A DNA stretch of 64,000 nucleotides from JAMXLO01 sp963812505 (GTDB lineage: Bacteria; Pseudomonadota; Alphaproteobacteria; Acetobacterales; Acetobacteraceae), in assembly GCA_963812505.1 (NCBI GenBank), contig CAWEVM010000017.1, positions 124,001 through 188,000 of the forward strand, given 5' to 3'. The notes under the pieces are model-generated. The model searched no databases. It had not been told where the DNA came from and saw only the letters and a program-made list of their open reading frames with translations. The translations under genes were made by a program, and so were the position numbers. Position 1 is the stretch's first letter. The number at the start of each line of letters is the position of its first letter. This document shows, piece after piece, positions 43,690 to 51,957 of the stretch.

Positions 43690-45396
43690 TCAGAACCGCC
43701 CGACCGCCGCTGCCAGGAATCGATTGGCGACGCCCAGGCCGGAACCAGCCGTGCCAGCCGCTGCCGAACCACCGAACAGGTCGCGCCGTGTGTAGACGTA
43801 CTCGAGACCGACATCGAGCCAGCCGCTGCCGAATGTGCCATTGCGAAACTGGGCGAACGGGCTCCATATCAGATTGACGAACACCTGCTGCATGTCCCGG
43901 TTCAAAGCCAGGGCCGCTGCCGAGCCTGGTATAAAATCGAGTGCATAGGACGGGTAGTCTTCACGCGAATAGGAGTAGGAGACGTTGGTGCGAAGCTGCG
44001 GCAGCCAGAAGTGGCGATAGCCGATGATCGCTCCATAGGTCGGCAACGGATTCAGGCTGAAGCTGAGCGAGGATCCGGGCAGACCGATGTTCGACAGCGC
44101 ATCCTGGCCAGAGGTGTTGCCAGGGAAATAGCGTCCAATGCCTTGCCCATAATAGGCCATGCCGAGCAATTCATCCGGCCCGAACGCATCTGAGAGCCAC
44201 CGCATCGGCACACGTGCATGCACCGCGACGCCCCAGCCTGCGGCATTGCGCGTCAGCGCCGGCGGTGCCGCCGCTGTGCCGGCCGTGCGAGTGCTGAGTT
44301 GTCGCAGCAGTCCGCGCATGTCCAGCACCAACCCATTGTCACGGTATGTCAAACGACCGAGCAGGTCCGGGGCGGCATTGAATGCGGGGCTCGGGCTGCC
44401 GGTTACGCTGGAATCAGGGGTGAACACGCCGGCAACCGATGTGTACTGCGTCTCCGGCGCCTCCAGGGAAACCTGACCGGTCAGTCGGGACGCAAGCTGC
44501 CCGGTGACACGGACCTGCGCCTGGCGTACGAATGATTGATTGAGGTTGGTCGCGTCAATCAGGGTCTCGAATACACCTTCGTTCCAAAGGCTGTTCGCCT
44601 GACCAACGAGAACGCGGAAGTTTTCATCACCGAGTTCGGCCCACGCCTGTCGCAGCCTGAAGACTGCATTGCTCGATGTCGGAGATCCGCCGCCGAAATC
44701 GCCCTCGATGCGTGTTTCAAGGGTGCCCCAACTTGTCAGAGTGCGCGTATCCACACCGATTCGGCTGAAACGTGCGGTCATGCCGAAGTCACCGCCCTGC
44801 ATGTCGGCGGCGCTGTTGTTGAGTGGAATCGTTTGCGCGGTTGGCGCATCGGTCTGATTGCGGCCGTTGAGGTCGGTCCACGCCGAAAGCTTCGCGAAGC
44901 CGTAGAGGCGTACCTCGCTGTCGGTGCCGGGAATGCGAATCGAGAGGCCGGGCAGGTCCGATCGCAACGCATCCTCATCCGAGAACTGGTTGCCCATCGG
45001 TTCCGGCGGCATAAGCCCAGGTACGGTCGCTTCGAACGGTGACACAGAGGGCTCGGGTTTCGCTGCGGCCGTTACCGACGGCGCAGGCGCGGCAGAGGGC
45101 GCAGCGGACGCGGTCGCTGGCGCAGCCTTGGAACCCGCTTCCCGCTTCGGTGCAGCCGCCGTGGCGACCGCGGCATGATGCGCCTGGGTAGCTTGCGCCT
45201 TATTCGTCCGTTCGCGGCCCTCGAGTTCGTCCACCCGGTGCTGCAACGCCTCAATCTTCTTCATCAGGTCTTCGATGGTGGGTTGCGGCGTGACGTTGGG
45301 CTGCTGCGCAAAGGCCGGTTCAGCAATAACCGCCACACTCAAGACACCGATGAGTAACCTTAAGCCTCTCACGTTTCCCCTGCGATCATTGATCAC
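43690..45396 (-). CDS. DcaP-like outer-membrane porin
   Basis: A 568-residue exported protein: signal peptide to about residue 30 (ending AFAQ), a coiled-coil helix (EDLMKKIEALQHRVDELEGR), a long Ala/Pro-rich linker (60-140), then alternating amphipathic beta strands to a terminal Phe (VGRF). The strand LYGFAKLSAWTDLN and a C-terminal aromatic residue recall DcaP-family trimeric porins, which admit dicarboxylates and aromatic acids. Its position upstream of the AbgT gene on the same strand (80-base gap) suggests outer-membrane uptake for the same compounds. Confidence 0.8.
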   Translation of the reverse strand: MINDRRGNVRGLRLLIGVLSVAVIAEPAFAQQPNVTPQPTIEDLMKKIEALQHRVDELEGRERTNKAQATQAHHAAVATAAAPKREAGSKAAPATASAAPSAAPAPSVTAAAKPEPSVSPFEATVPGLMPPEPMGNQFSDEDALRSDLPGLSIRIPGTDSEVRLYGFAKLSAWTDLNGRNQTDAPTAQTIPLNNSAADMQGGDFGMTARFSRIGVDTRTLTSWGTLETRIEGDFGGGSPTSSNAVFRLRQAWAELGDENFRVLVGQANSLWNEGVFETLIDATNLNQSFVRQAQVRVTGQLASRLTGQVSLEAPETQYTSVAGVFTPDSSVTGSPSPAFNAAPDLLGRLTYRDNGLVLDMRGLLRQLSTRTAGTAAAPPALTRNAAGWGVAVHARVPMRWLSDAFGPDELLGMAYYGQGIGRYFPGNTSGQDALSNIGLPGSSLSFSLNPLPTYGAIIGYRHFWLPQLRTNVSYSYSREDYPSYALDFIPGSAAALALNRDMQQVFVNLIWSPFAQFRNGTFGSGWLDVGLEYVYTRRDLFGGSAAAGTAGSGLGVANRFLAAAVGRF

Positions 45397-45597
45397 ACGT
45401 GCTGTCTTGTTGCACTCGGCGTGGGACTAAACGTGCCCCGTTCTGCAACGGACGGGTACATCAAGCCGCTGCCGTCCACGGCATAGCCATTTGCCCGGAA
45501 ATCTAAACAGTTACACCGCGTTCCGCGTGGGCCGAGCGTCCCAGGACTATCCCTGATGTCCTAAATCACCAGCCGACCTTACAGCCGCTCGGCCGAC

Positions 45598-46140
45598 TTA
45601 TCTGGCCCTCTGACCGCTCTGGCAACCGAGTGACCAGCTGCGACCATCGGCGATGCTGGCGGGCGGCGTGGCGCACTGCGCGTTTGCTCCGTCCCTCTCG
45701 CCGAAATCGAAGCCGCGCGTCCAGTCGTCTTCGGGTACCAGGGGCGCGGCGGCAAGGGCGCTTCTGCTCTGCTCGGACCATCCGGCTGCCTGCATGCATT
45801 GCCGGTATATTTGCGCGCGTGTCCTGGCATTGGCGTCGTATGATATGCTCATTGGGCGGGTGTATTGCCCGCGTGACGTCACGCAGGCCCCGCTGAAACC
45901 GAGACCGGAACATGTCGTAAAGGACGGCGCCGCGACATCGCTGCCAACAGTACGAACCGACGGAGCCGAGGGCGCCTGAAGATATGCGTCCGACAGGCAC
46001 CGTTCCATCGCCGCCCCGGATTCCGCGGACGTTGCTCCGGCTTTCACCCAGACCGTCTGGGCGCACCCTCCCAGCAGCAACAACAGCACGGAAGCCGCGA
46101 TCGAGAATACGCCGGCGCGGCTTGGATCTCTTGTCTTCAC
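45598..46140 (-). CDS. lipoprotein of unknown function
   Basis: A 180-residue protein with a type II signal: hydrophobic SIAASVLLLLLGGC, where Cys26 would be lipidated. The mature part has several Cys (ERCLSDAY, FTTCSGLGFSGAC, IYRQCMQAAGW, NAQCATPP) that may form disulfides, suggesting an outer-membrane lipoprotein facing the periplasm. No family was recognised. It lies between the porin and the patatin gene, all on the minus strand; the patatin stop is 53 bases upstream of its start. Confidence 0.7.
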   Translation of the reverse strand: MKTRDPSRAGVFSIAASVLLLLLGGCAQTVWVKAGATSAESGAAMERCLSDAYLQAPSAPSVRTVGSDVAAPSFTTCSGLGFSGACVTSRGQYTRPMSISYDANARTRAQIYRQCMQAAGWSEQSRSALAAAPLVPEDDWTRGFDFGERDGANAQCATPPASIADGRSWSLGCQSGQRAR

Positions 46141-46192
46141 GCCAGACTCCCCAACACCTGCTCAGCGACGCTCCTGAATCAGGTTCACGGCA

Positions 46193-47224
46193 TCAAATAT
46201 CTTCCAGCAGACGATCGATGTCGAGCGAGGACCGATGCCCGAGATCATCCCGATGGGTCGTCAAGAAGGCTTCGGCGGCGCGCCGCCCTTCGTCGCGCAG
46301 CATCGTGAGAAAGGCCCACTCGGCGTTTAACTTTGACGAGTAGCCCAGTTCCGCCATGATCGGGTTTCGTACCATGTGAATGCGCATGCTCGCCCACTGT
46401 GCACCCTCACCGTTACCAGGATCGGCGAGTTGGCGCAGCAGCGCGATCATCTTGAGTTCCTTCAGTAGCACCGCGTTGAACGACACCTCATTCAAGCGGT
46501 TCAGGATGTCGCGCGCCGATCGCGGTGTACCAGGCCGTTCGATCGGGTTCAGCGGGACCAGGATTGTGTCCCGCGACACGCATTCGCGCACCAGCGGCGT
46601 GATGGTGGGATTGCCGGCGTAGCCGCCGTCCCAATAGGCCTCGCCGTCGATTTCGATGGCCTGAAACATCGATGGCAGGCAGGCAGAAGCCAGCAGCACC
46701 TCGGCGGTGATTTCCTGATTTCGGAACACCCGGCCGCGTCCCGTGCGGACGCTGGTCGCGGTCACGAATACCTTGATCGGTCCGCTCGCCAACGCCGGGA
46801 AGTCCACGACTTCGTTGAGCAGCCCCGTCAAAGGATTGCCACCAAATGGATTGAGATCGTAAGGCGAGATCAGGCGAGCCATCAGATCCATGGCGATGAA
46901 CATCGGAGAATTGTCGAGCGTCCACCGGTCAAGCAGGATATCAAGCGGGCCACGCTGGAAAGGGCTTAGCAGCGCGGCACGAGACACGCTGCGCCAGAAC
47001 GCCTCAAGCGCGGTGCGAGCCCGCGCGGCACCGCCGACCGCATAGGCTGACGCCAGGACGGCCGCATTCATCGCGCCCGCCGAGGTCCCCGAGACACCGT
47101 CGATGCGCAGCCAGGTCTCTTCCAGCAGGCGGTCCAGCACGCCCCAGGTGAAGGCACCATGCGCGCCGCCGCCTTGCAGCGCGAGATCGATCGGCAGCGG
47201 CTGACGATCACCGAGTTTCGGCAC
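46193..47224 (-). CDS. patatin-like phospholipase
   Basis: A 343-residue lipase of the patatin family. The oxyanion-hole GGGAHGAF (18-25), the nucleophile elbow GTSAG with Ser48, and the catalytic Asp199 in DGGYAGN form the Ser-Asp dyad. There is no signal peptide; many bacterial patatin-like enzymes act in the cytosol or on inner-membrane lipids. The C-terminus (HMVRNPIMAELGYSSKLNAEW) is typical of proteobacterial members. It is likely co-transcribed with the lipoprotein gene downstream. Confidence 0.9.
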   Translation of the reverse strand: MPKLGDRQPLPIDLALQGGGAHGAFTWGVLDRLLEETWLRIDGVSGTSAGAMNAAVLASAYAVGGAARARTALEAFWRSVSRAALLSPFQRGPLDILLDRWTLDNSPMFIAMDLMARLISPYDLNPFGGNPLTGLLNEVVDFPALASGPIKVFVTATSVRTGRGRVFRNQEITAEVLLASACLPSMFQAIEIDGEAYWDGGYAGNPTITPLVRECVSRDTILVPLNPIERPGTPRSARDILNRLNEVSFNAVLLKELKMIALLRQLADPGNGEGAQWASMRIHMVRNPIMAELGYSSKLNAEWAFLTMLRDEGRRAAEAFLTTHRDDLGHRSSLDIDRLLEDI

Positions 47225-47391
47225 GTTGATCCTCGTTGGTTGTTAACCGCTATCACGCGTCGCGGCGGAGATCCGGTTGCCGCTGAATGTCGATGCCGGT
47301 CTGTCCATCGCACGGGTCAACGAGGGGAGCAACCCCTTACCCAGGATCAATCACCTGACGGTCAAGCGCAGCGATCCGCGGCGTGCCGATG

Positions 47392-47771
47392 TCAGGGATT
47401 CGCGGATGCGCGGGAAACAGCTTCCTGTGCACCCGCGAGGGCCGCTTGCAGCACTTCTTCCTTCGTCCCGTCAAACGAGCTTCGCAGCAAGGTGCCTCCG
47501 GTACCCTGAAGTGCTGCGGCCACCTTGTCGGTCGTCATCTTGCGGATCAGCAGGAAGAGGGCTGTATTGCCTGACTGCAGCGTCTTGCCGACGTCCTTCA
47601 TGAACTGATCGTTGATACCAACGTCGGTCAGTTTGCCGCTGATCTCTCCAGAGGCGGCGTCTATTGCGGCACCTGCCAGCGGCATCATGAAAAAAGACCG
47701 ACCAGCGTGCCCCAGAACAGGCCAGACACGGCACCCGCCTTCACCGGCTGAAACAGCCGGTTCAACCTGAC
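47392..47771 (-). pseudogene. DUF1269-family membrane protein remnant with a T-tract frameshift
   Basis: The C-terminal 98 codons (47392-47688) encode PLAGAAIDAASGEISGKLTD, INDQFMKDVGKTLQSGNTALF and the end of a DUF1269 protein. The preceding part, RVRLNRLFQPVKAGAVSGLF followed by WGTLVGLF, is in another frame (47690-47771). The two join at a run of six T (minus strand); with seven T the frame would be continuous. The N-terminal ~40 residues of the family are missing, replaced by unrelated sequence. So this is a truncated gene whose last break may be a homopolymer error or be bridged by slippage. Confidence 0.65.
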
Positions 47772-48314
47772 GCGCCTTCGAGATCCTGCTCTCCCGGGAA
47801 CGATCCTGAGAATCGGAGCCGCACTTCTCGGCATCGGCAAGTCGCCCCCCGTGCGATCGCCAGGACCGCTCGTCAGCCCATTATGGCCAGCGTGGTCGTA
47901 TCGAATCGCATTGGGCTCTATTCTACCGCCAGCCGTTTTGACGGCCGCGATCCCGCGCAAAAAATCAAGTGCGACGATTCTGCTGGCAGGATGCCTGACC
48001 TTGATGCTGTTGAGCCGCACGGTCTGCAACACTTCGTCCACTGTATTGCCGTTCACCGCCCTGGCCTGCACCTCGGCTCTCTTGGCTGGCGACAAACCGG
48101 CAAGCTCCGCCTGCTCCAGCGTAGTCGCTACTTGTGCAAATGCGACAGGCGCGCCCATAAGGGCAGACACGAATGTGGCCATCGTTAGCAATGTTTTCGC
48201 CGCTTGGGATTTGTATGATGTCGCAAGCCCGCGCTGCGTGTTCCAGTCTTCGACGCCGGTGATGCATGCTGTTCCTTTGAGCTGGGAACCGCCACACATT
48301 CCGAGCAAGATCAA
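47685..48314 (-). CDS. chimeric small exported protein fused to a DUF1269 remnant
   Basis: A 209-residue frame. Residues 64-140 (TTLEQAELAGLSPAKRAEVQ ... EVLQTVRLNSIKV ... SRIVALDF) match the protein at 61829-62176 along its whole mature part, so the two are paralogues of an unrecognised family. Residues 35-61 (KTLLTMATFVSALMGAPVAFAQ in part) form a signal peptide, so the true start may be between 48224 and 48182. After about residue 144 homology ends, and from residue 182 the frame is the DUF1269 remnant. The natural stop of the small gene seems to have been lost. Function is unknown. Confidence 0.5.
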   Translation of the reverse strand: MILLGMCGGSQLKGTACITGVEDWNTQRGLATSYKSQAAKTLLTMATFVSALMGAPVAFAQVATTLEQAELAGLSPAKRAEVQARAVNGNTVDEVLQTVRLNSIKVRHPASRIVALDFLRGIAAVKTAGGRIEPNAIRYDHAGHNGLTSGPGDRTGGDLPMPRSAAPILRIVPGRAGSRRRVRLNRLFQPVKAGAVSGLFWGTLVGLFS

Positions 48315-48354
48315 CGGTCACCCGAGACAGGCTGCGGCAGGAAGGAGTTGGTAG

Positions 48355-48816
48355 ATGGCGGGACGGTTAAATTACGGTGTCGGTTCCTGGCTGTCACGCG
48401 GGGCAGCCATCGCCATTGGCCTTATCGTCTCGGCCTGCACCGTCACCTCAAATGGAATGACCCCAACGTCGGTGACGGTTCGAACGCCAGGCACGCTGCC
48501 GAGTATTCCGCCGGCCGCACCGCTGGGCACCACGCCGGTGCCACCGCCCGGCGGTACGTTCTCGGGTGTCGCGCAACTAAGCAGTTCTCCGAGCAGCGGA
48601 TGCAGATCTCAGCTCGCTGTTCGCAATTTCGTGGTGACCGGTAACAGAGTGCGGTTCCAGGCGTTCCGCGGAACGATCCAACCGGACGGGTATTTGGAAA
48701 TGCAGGCGAGCACCAGGTTCCTTTATGGCACCTTCAATGGAGGCCGCTTCATCGGCAGCCTGTGGCAGCCGCATCCGAACTGCACCTATAGCATTGTGCT
48801 CGATCACGAAGGGTGA
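48355..48816 (+). CDS. small lipoprotein of unknown function
   Basis: A 153-residue protein beginning MAGRLNYGVGSWLSRGAAIA, with a lipobox-like IGLIVSAC (Cys28), then a Pro/Thr-rich linker (residues 35-70) and a compact C-terminal domain with two Cys (GCRSQLAVRNF, NCTYSIVLDHEG) that could pair. FVVTGNRVRFQAFRGTIQPDG and GTFNGGRFIGSLWQPHP look like beta strands. No family recognised. The last 70 bases are repeated, degraded, at 51762 (see repeat). It diverges from the chimeric gene at 47685-48314. Confidence 0.65.
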   Translation: MAGRLNYGVGSWLSRGAAIAIGLIVSACTVTSNGMTPTSVTVRTPGTLPSIPPAAPLGTTPVPPPGGTFSGVAQLSSSPSSGCRSQLAVRNFVVTGNRVRFQAFRGTIQPDGYLEMQASTRFLYGTFNGGRFIGSLWQPHPNCTYSIVLDHEG

Positions 48817-48949
48817 GCAGTCAGATTACACTCGCGCATCGGTCCGCAGGATGCGGTCTATTCAGTGTTCGATCTACATGGTCCTGGCAACGCGAGCATT
48901 TATACGCCGGCGGCAGGCCACTCGCGGAGCACGGCGTGCAGCCGCTGCA
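48738..48949 (+). repeat. imperfect direct repeat, copy 1
   Basis: About 212 bases that match 51762-51957 in the same orientation. Shared blocks include TTCATCGGC...CTGTGGCAG..GCATCCGA, GATCCGC-like GGTCCGCAGGATGCGGTCTA followed by TTCAGTG..CGATCT, and TACGCC-GCG-CAGGCCACTCGCG.AGCACGGC. Identity in the aligned blocks is roughly 75-80% by eye, with several indels. Copy 1 covers the 3' end of the lipoprotein gene (intact here) and the 3' end of the minus-strand gene 48900-49946, whose last 16 codons (LQRLHAVLREWPAAGV) are a copy of the C-terminus of the antiporter subunit at 51856. Confidence 0.75.
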
Positions 48950-49946
48950 ACCGCCGTGACACGGCAGTGACGGGCGGCACATAGGCAATGCTGGCCCGTC
49001 GACGGCCCCGTCTGCATTTCCGACCCCGCGTTACCCCGACGCCCGCGAGACTCGGAACCTTTCGCCCATAGGCACTCGTCAGCTTTGCACGACGTATTCC
49101 CAAATGGTGGGGTAGTTGCGGCGTCTTCTTGGTCGCGGTTTGGCGGAGGTACGCCCTTGCATGGAACCTGACCTGCTCTGGCGAGAGCGCACTGCCTGTG
49201 GGCATTACAGGCAACTCCACAACCCCTGGCGTCTCGATCGAGGCCGCAGCCAGTCTAAGAGACGCGGCCGCTATCTCGATGGCGTCGTCAACCGGCAATC
49301 CCAACAGAAAGCGGTGATTCAAGGCAACCATCGAAAACGAGTGAAAATCAATCGCCATTTGCCAAACCGCCGCACCGGTGTCGTTCGGGGTGGTCACAGC
49401 GTCTCGCAACGTCCTCGAATCGCGCAGCAAAGCGCGCGCCTGGTCCACCGGCCTGCCAGGACCGCAATAGCCGACAAGCAGCGGAATAAATCCACTCGCC
49501 TCAGAATAGCGTTGCACAGCCAAGATATCGGCAACCGGGCTGGCGCTCTCGTCAACATCGCAGCCAAGGGTCTCACCGCGAAGCCGCCGTGCCGCGAATC
49601 GCAGAATGGCGACCGAAATCACCTGGTCCCATGGTTTTCGGGCCCGAGAAAGCAGCTCGATGCCAAACTCGTGCAGCATCCGCGTTGCGACTATGCCTGT
49701 TTCATCATCCACATGCGGGAAGTTGCGTCGGGCCAGTTCCCAGGGATCCGACGGTTTGGTCGTTACATGCTGCCCGGTGGGCGGAAAACGCGAGCGGTCG
49801 GCGACCGCGTGGGTGATCCGCTTTGGCGAGCCGCGCCAGGAAGCGATTGAACGCTGAACGAACAATGCAACGGCGCGTCCCATGGGGCCGGTCCCGAGGC
49901 GGGATTCCGATAGAGACAGGGCAAAGGCTTCTGCCTGTCCAGCCAT
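48900..49946 (-). CDS. hypothetical protein with a captured C-terminus
   Basis: A 348-residue protein not recognised as any family. Residues 60-270 have a helical, protein-like composition (DPWELARRNFPHVDDETGIV, LLSRARKPWDQVIS, VWQMAIDFHSFSMVALNH); a basic, low-complexity region follows (GRKCRRGRRRAS). The final 16 residues equal a mutated copy of the end of the Mrp-like subunit encoded at 51856-53490, so the original C-terminus was probably replaced by the duplication. No signal peptide or membrane span. The start could be later than 49946. It lies inside the interval bracketed by the direct repeats. Confidence 0.5.
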   Translation of the reverse strand: MAGQAEAFALSLSESRLGTGPMGRAVALFVQRSIASWRGSPKRITHAVADRSRFPPTGQHVTTKPSDPWELARRNFPHVDDETGIVATRMLHEFGIELLSRARKPWDQVISVAILRFAARRLRGETLGCDVDESASPVADILAVQRYSEASGFIPLLVGYCGPGRPVDQARALLRDSRTLRDAVTTPNDTGAAVWQMAIDFHSFSMVALNHRFLLGLPVDDAIEIAAASLRLAAASIETPGVVELPVMPTGSALSPEQVRFHARAYLRQTATKKTPQLPHHLGIRRAKLTSAYGRKVPSLAGVGVTRGRKCRRGRRRASIAYVPPVTAVSRRLQRLHAVLREWPAAGV

Positions 49947-50278
49947 GCTGCTCGCCTAGCACCGGGATGCCCGTTACAGGACACCCGGATCCTCGGCGAT
50001 GGCATTGAAGGCCAATGCGCTGGCTTCCGATCCCCGCGAGGCTGCCCATCGTTCAGCCGCATCCGCGCTGCCGTGACGCAGTCGCCACTTCTTGACCAGT
50101 TCTTGATCGTTGATGGTGCCCACGTGGTCAGTCCCGCACCGTCTAGCTGCTCTCTGTGCGCACCTTCGCGCAATACCGTAAAGGCTTGGTGAAAGTGGGA
50201 AATCTACCGTCGGCTAAGGCGTTCTTTACACCCTGCAGTCAGGATTGCTGACAGAACTGCGTTTTCCTGTAATGGGCC
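49947..50278. other. gene-free interval
   Basis: This 332-base interval lies between the hypothetical gene (minus) and the pentapeptide-repeat gene (plus), inside the repeat-bracketed block. No frame with coding character, RNA gene or convincing hairpin was seen. Promoters for the two divergent genes should lie here; none matches a sigma-70 consensus clearly. Confidence 0.5.
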
Positions 50279-51682
50279 ATGCCAGTGTTGGTCGATCCAT
50301 CGGATGCATCCAGACCATATGATCTTAGCCCGATCAGCGCGCATGCACTCAAGCAGACTATTGCCGCGCATCAGGCGTTTCTGGCACGACGCCCGGGCGG
50401 GCGCCGCGCATCGCTAAAGTTTCGTGACCTCTCCGGCTTCGATCTCACCGGCTGCCAGCTTGCCGAGGCTGATCTGAGTGGTGCATCCCTGCGCGAGAGT
50501 CGACTGATCCGCACCAACCTGCGAGGGGCAAACCTGTTCGGAGCCGACCTGACCCAGGCCGACCTGAGCGAGGCGATCCTGGCTGACGCCGATATGCGTG
50601 GCGTTGCCATGCGGGACGCCATCCTTGTGCGTACTGACCTGTCCCGCGTCGACCTGCGCGAGGGCATGCTGATGGCAACTTGCGCGGGAGATATTCGCAA
50701 TACCCAGAGCGAACCCGACATGACGATGAACAAGGCGCAGATGGTCGAGGCAAAACTCGAACGGGCCAGACTTTCCGGGTGCCTCCTCATGCACGCCGAC
50801 TTGCGCAATTCAGATCTCACGCGCGCTATCCTGGTTCGAGCGAATTTGGCAAAGTCCGATTTGCGCGGCTGCAATATGAGAGGCGCCGATCTTACCGGCA
50901 CCAATCTTGCCGGAGCCAGCATGGAAGGCGCAGTCCTCACCGGCGCGACGATATGCAGCACCAATTTCGAAGGCGCGAACCTGGTCGGTGCCCTGATCGA
51001 TAAGGCGAACCTCGCAAATAGCAGCATTCGACGGTCGGCGGGCATCAGGGACTTAGGCGATTTGAACACAAGCCTCGCACAGATCCTGTCCGGTCATGCG
51101 GCGTGGACCCAGAGTGGCGGCCGCACCGGCCGACGTGCCGATTTGGGCGGGGTCGATCTGAGCGGCGCTGACCTTCGCAATGTGGATCTCGGTGCGGCGA
51201 TTATGCAAGGCGCGATCTTGCGGGGCGCCAACCTTTCGGGCGCCCTGCTCGCGATGGCAGACCTGTCTCTGGTGGACGCGCGAGAGGCCAACCTGGCAAA
51301 CGCAGATCTGCGCGGCGCAAAGTTGGAGAGGGCGACGTTGAGCCGTGCGACGCTCGCGGAAATCCGTGCGAAGCCACTGATCATCGCCGGTGGCCATCGC
51401 TGCCGTACCGATTGGTCCTCGGCCCGCCTGGATCACACCTGCCTATTGCAGGCGGATCTTTCGATGGGCCTACTCACCCAGGCCAACCTGTCCCACGCCG
51501 ACGTCCGGGGCTCCAACATGAGCGGCGCATCGCTGTGCGGTGCGGACTTGACCGGTGTCGACCTGCGGACTGTGACGCTCGACGGAGCGGATTTGACCGA
51601 GGCAATCGGCATGAAATTGTCGCTCCTGGCCATTACCAGCGGTTCAGGCGTGGCGCTTGACGGCACGCCTTTTGGCCCATAG
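50279..51682 (+). CDS. pentapeptide-repeat protein
   Basis: A 467-residue protein. A roughly 50-residue N-terminal segment (SAHALKQTIAAHQAFLARRP) precedes at least three blocks of A(D/N)LxX repeats (about 55-125, 155-245, 285-335 and 395-455), for example ADLSGASL, ANLFGADLTQADLSEA and ADLRNVDLGA, interrupted by non-repeat loops (residues 125-155, 255-285 and 340-390). The repeats form a right-handed quadrilateral beta-helix. Some relatives mimic DNA and protect gyrase, but most have unknown roles. The N-terminal segment resembles other alphaproteobacterial pentapeptide proteins. No signal peptide is seen. Confidence 0.9.
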   Translation: MPVLVDPSDASRPYDLSPISAHALKQTIAAHQAFLARRPGGRRASLKFRDLSGFDLTGCQLAEADLSGASLRESRLIRTNLRGANLFGADLTQADLSEAILADADMRGVAMRDAILVRTDLSRVDLREGMLMATCAGDIRNTQSEPDMTMNKAQMVEAKLERARLSGCLLMHADLRNSDLTRAILVRANLAKSDLRGCNMRGADLTGTNLAGASMEGAVLTGATICSTNFEGANLVGALIDKANLANSSIRRSAGIRDLGDLNTSLAQILSGHAAWTQSGGRTGRRADLGGVDLSGADLRNVDLGAAIMQGAILRGANLSGALLAMADLSLVDAREANLANADLRGAKLERATLSRATLAEIRAKPLIIAGGHRCRTDWSSARLDHTCLLQADLSMGLLTQANLSHADVRGSNMSGASLCGADLTGVDLRTVTLDGADLTEAIGMKLSLLAITSGSGVALDGTPFGP

Positions 51683-51761
51683 CAAGCCGGCCGGCTGCCG
51701 GGCGAGTTTGGTCCTGCTGGTCTAGTTGAGCCAAGGGCTTCAAAAGCGTCCACAGGCTCAT

Positions 51762-51957
51762 ATGGACGGCACATTCATCGGCGGCCGGCTGTGGCAGTTG
51801 CATCCGAGCCGCACGATTGCCTGATGAGCCTCGGTCTGATCCGCGGATGCAGTATTCAGTGGCCGATCTGCATGAGCCCTGCCAACAGGACCACCAACGT
51901 GAGCAGCAATACGCCTGCGACAGGCCACTCGCGCAGCACGGCATCCAGTCGCTCCAG
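51762..51957 (+). repeat. imperfect direct repeat, copy 2
   Basis: Second copy of the element at 48738-48949, 3.0 kb downstream in the same orientation. Here the left half is a decayed lipoprotein end (frame YMDGTFIGGRLWQLHPSRTIA-like, now without a gene), and the right half is the intact 3' end of the antiporter gene on the minus strand (ERLDAVLREWPVAGV). The two copies thus each keep one intact gene end and one degraded gene end, which points to a duplication followed by loss on opposite sides. Confidence 0.75.

Noticed and set aside
47685..48314. A single true 209-residue gene
   Set aside because: The two halves belong to different families, one matched by the paralogue at 61829 and the other by a DUF1269 piece with a broken end, so it is more likely a fusion by loss of a stop.
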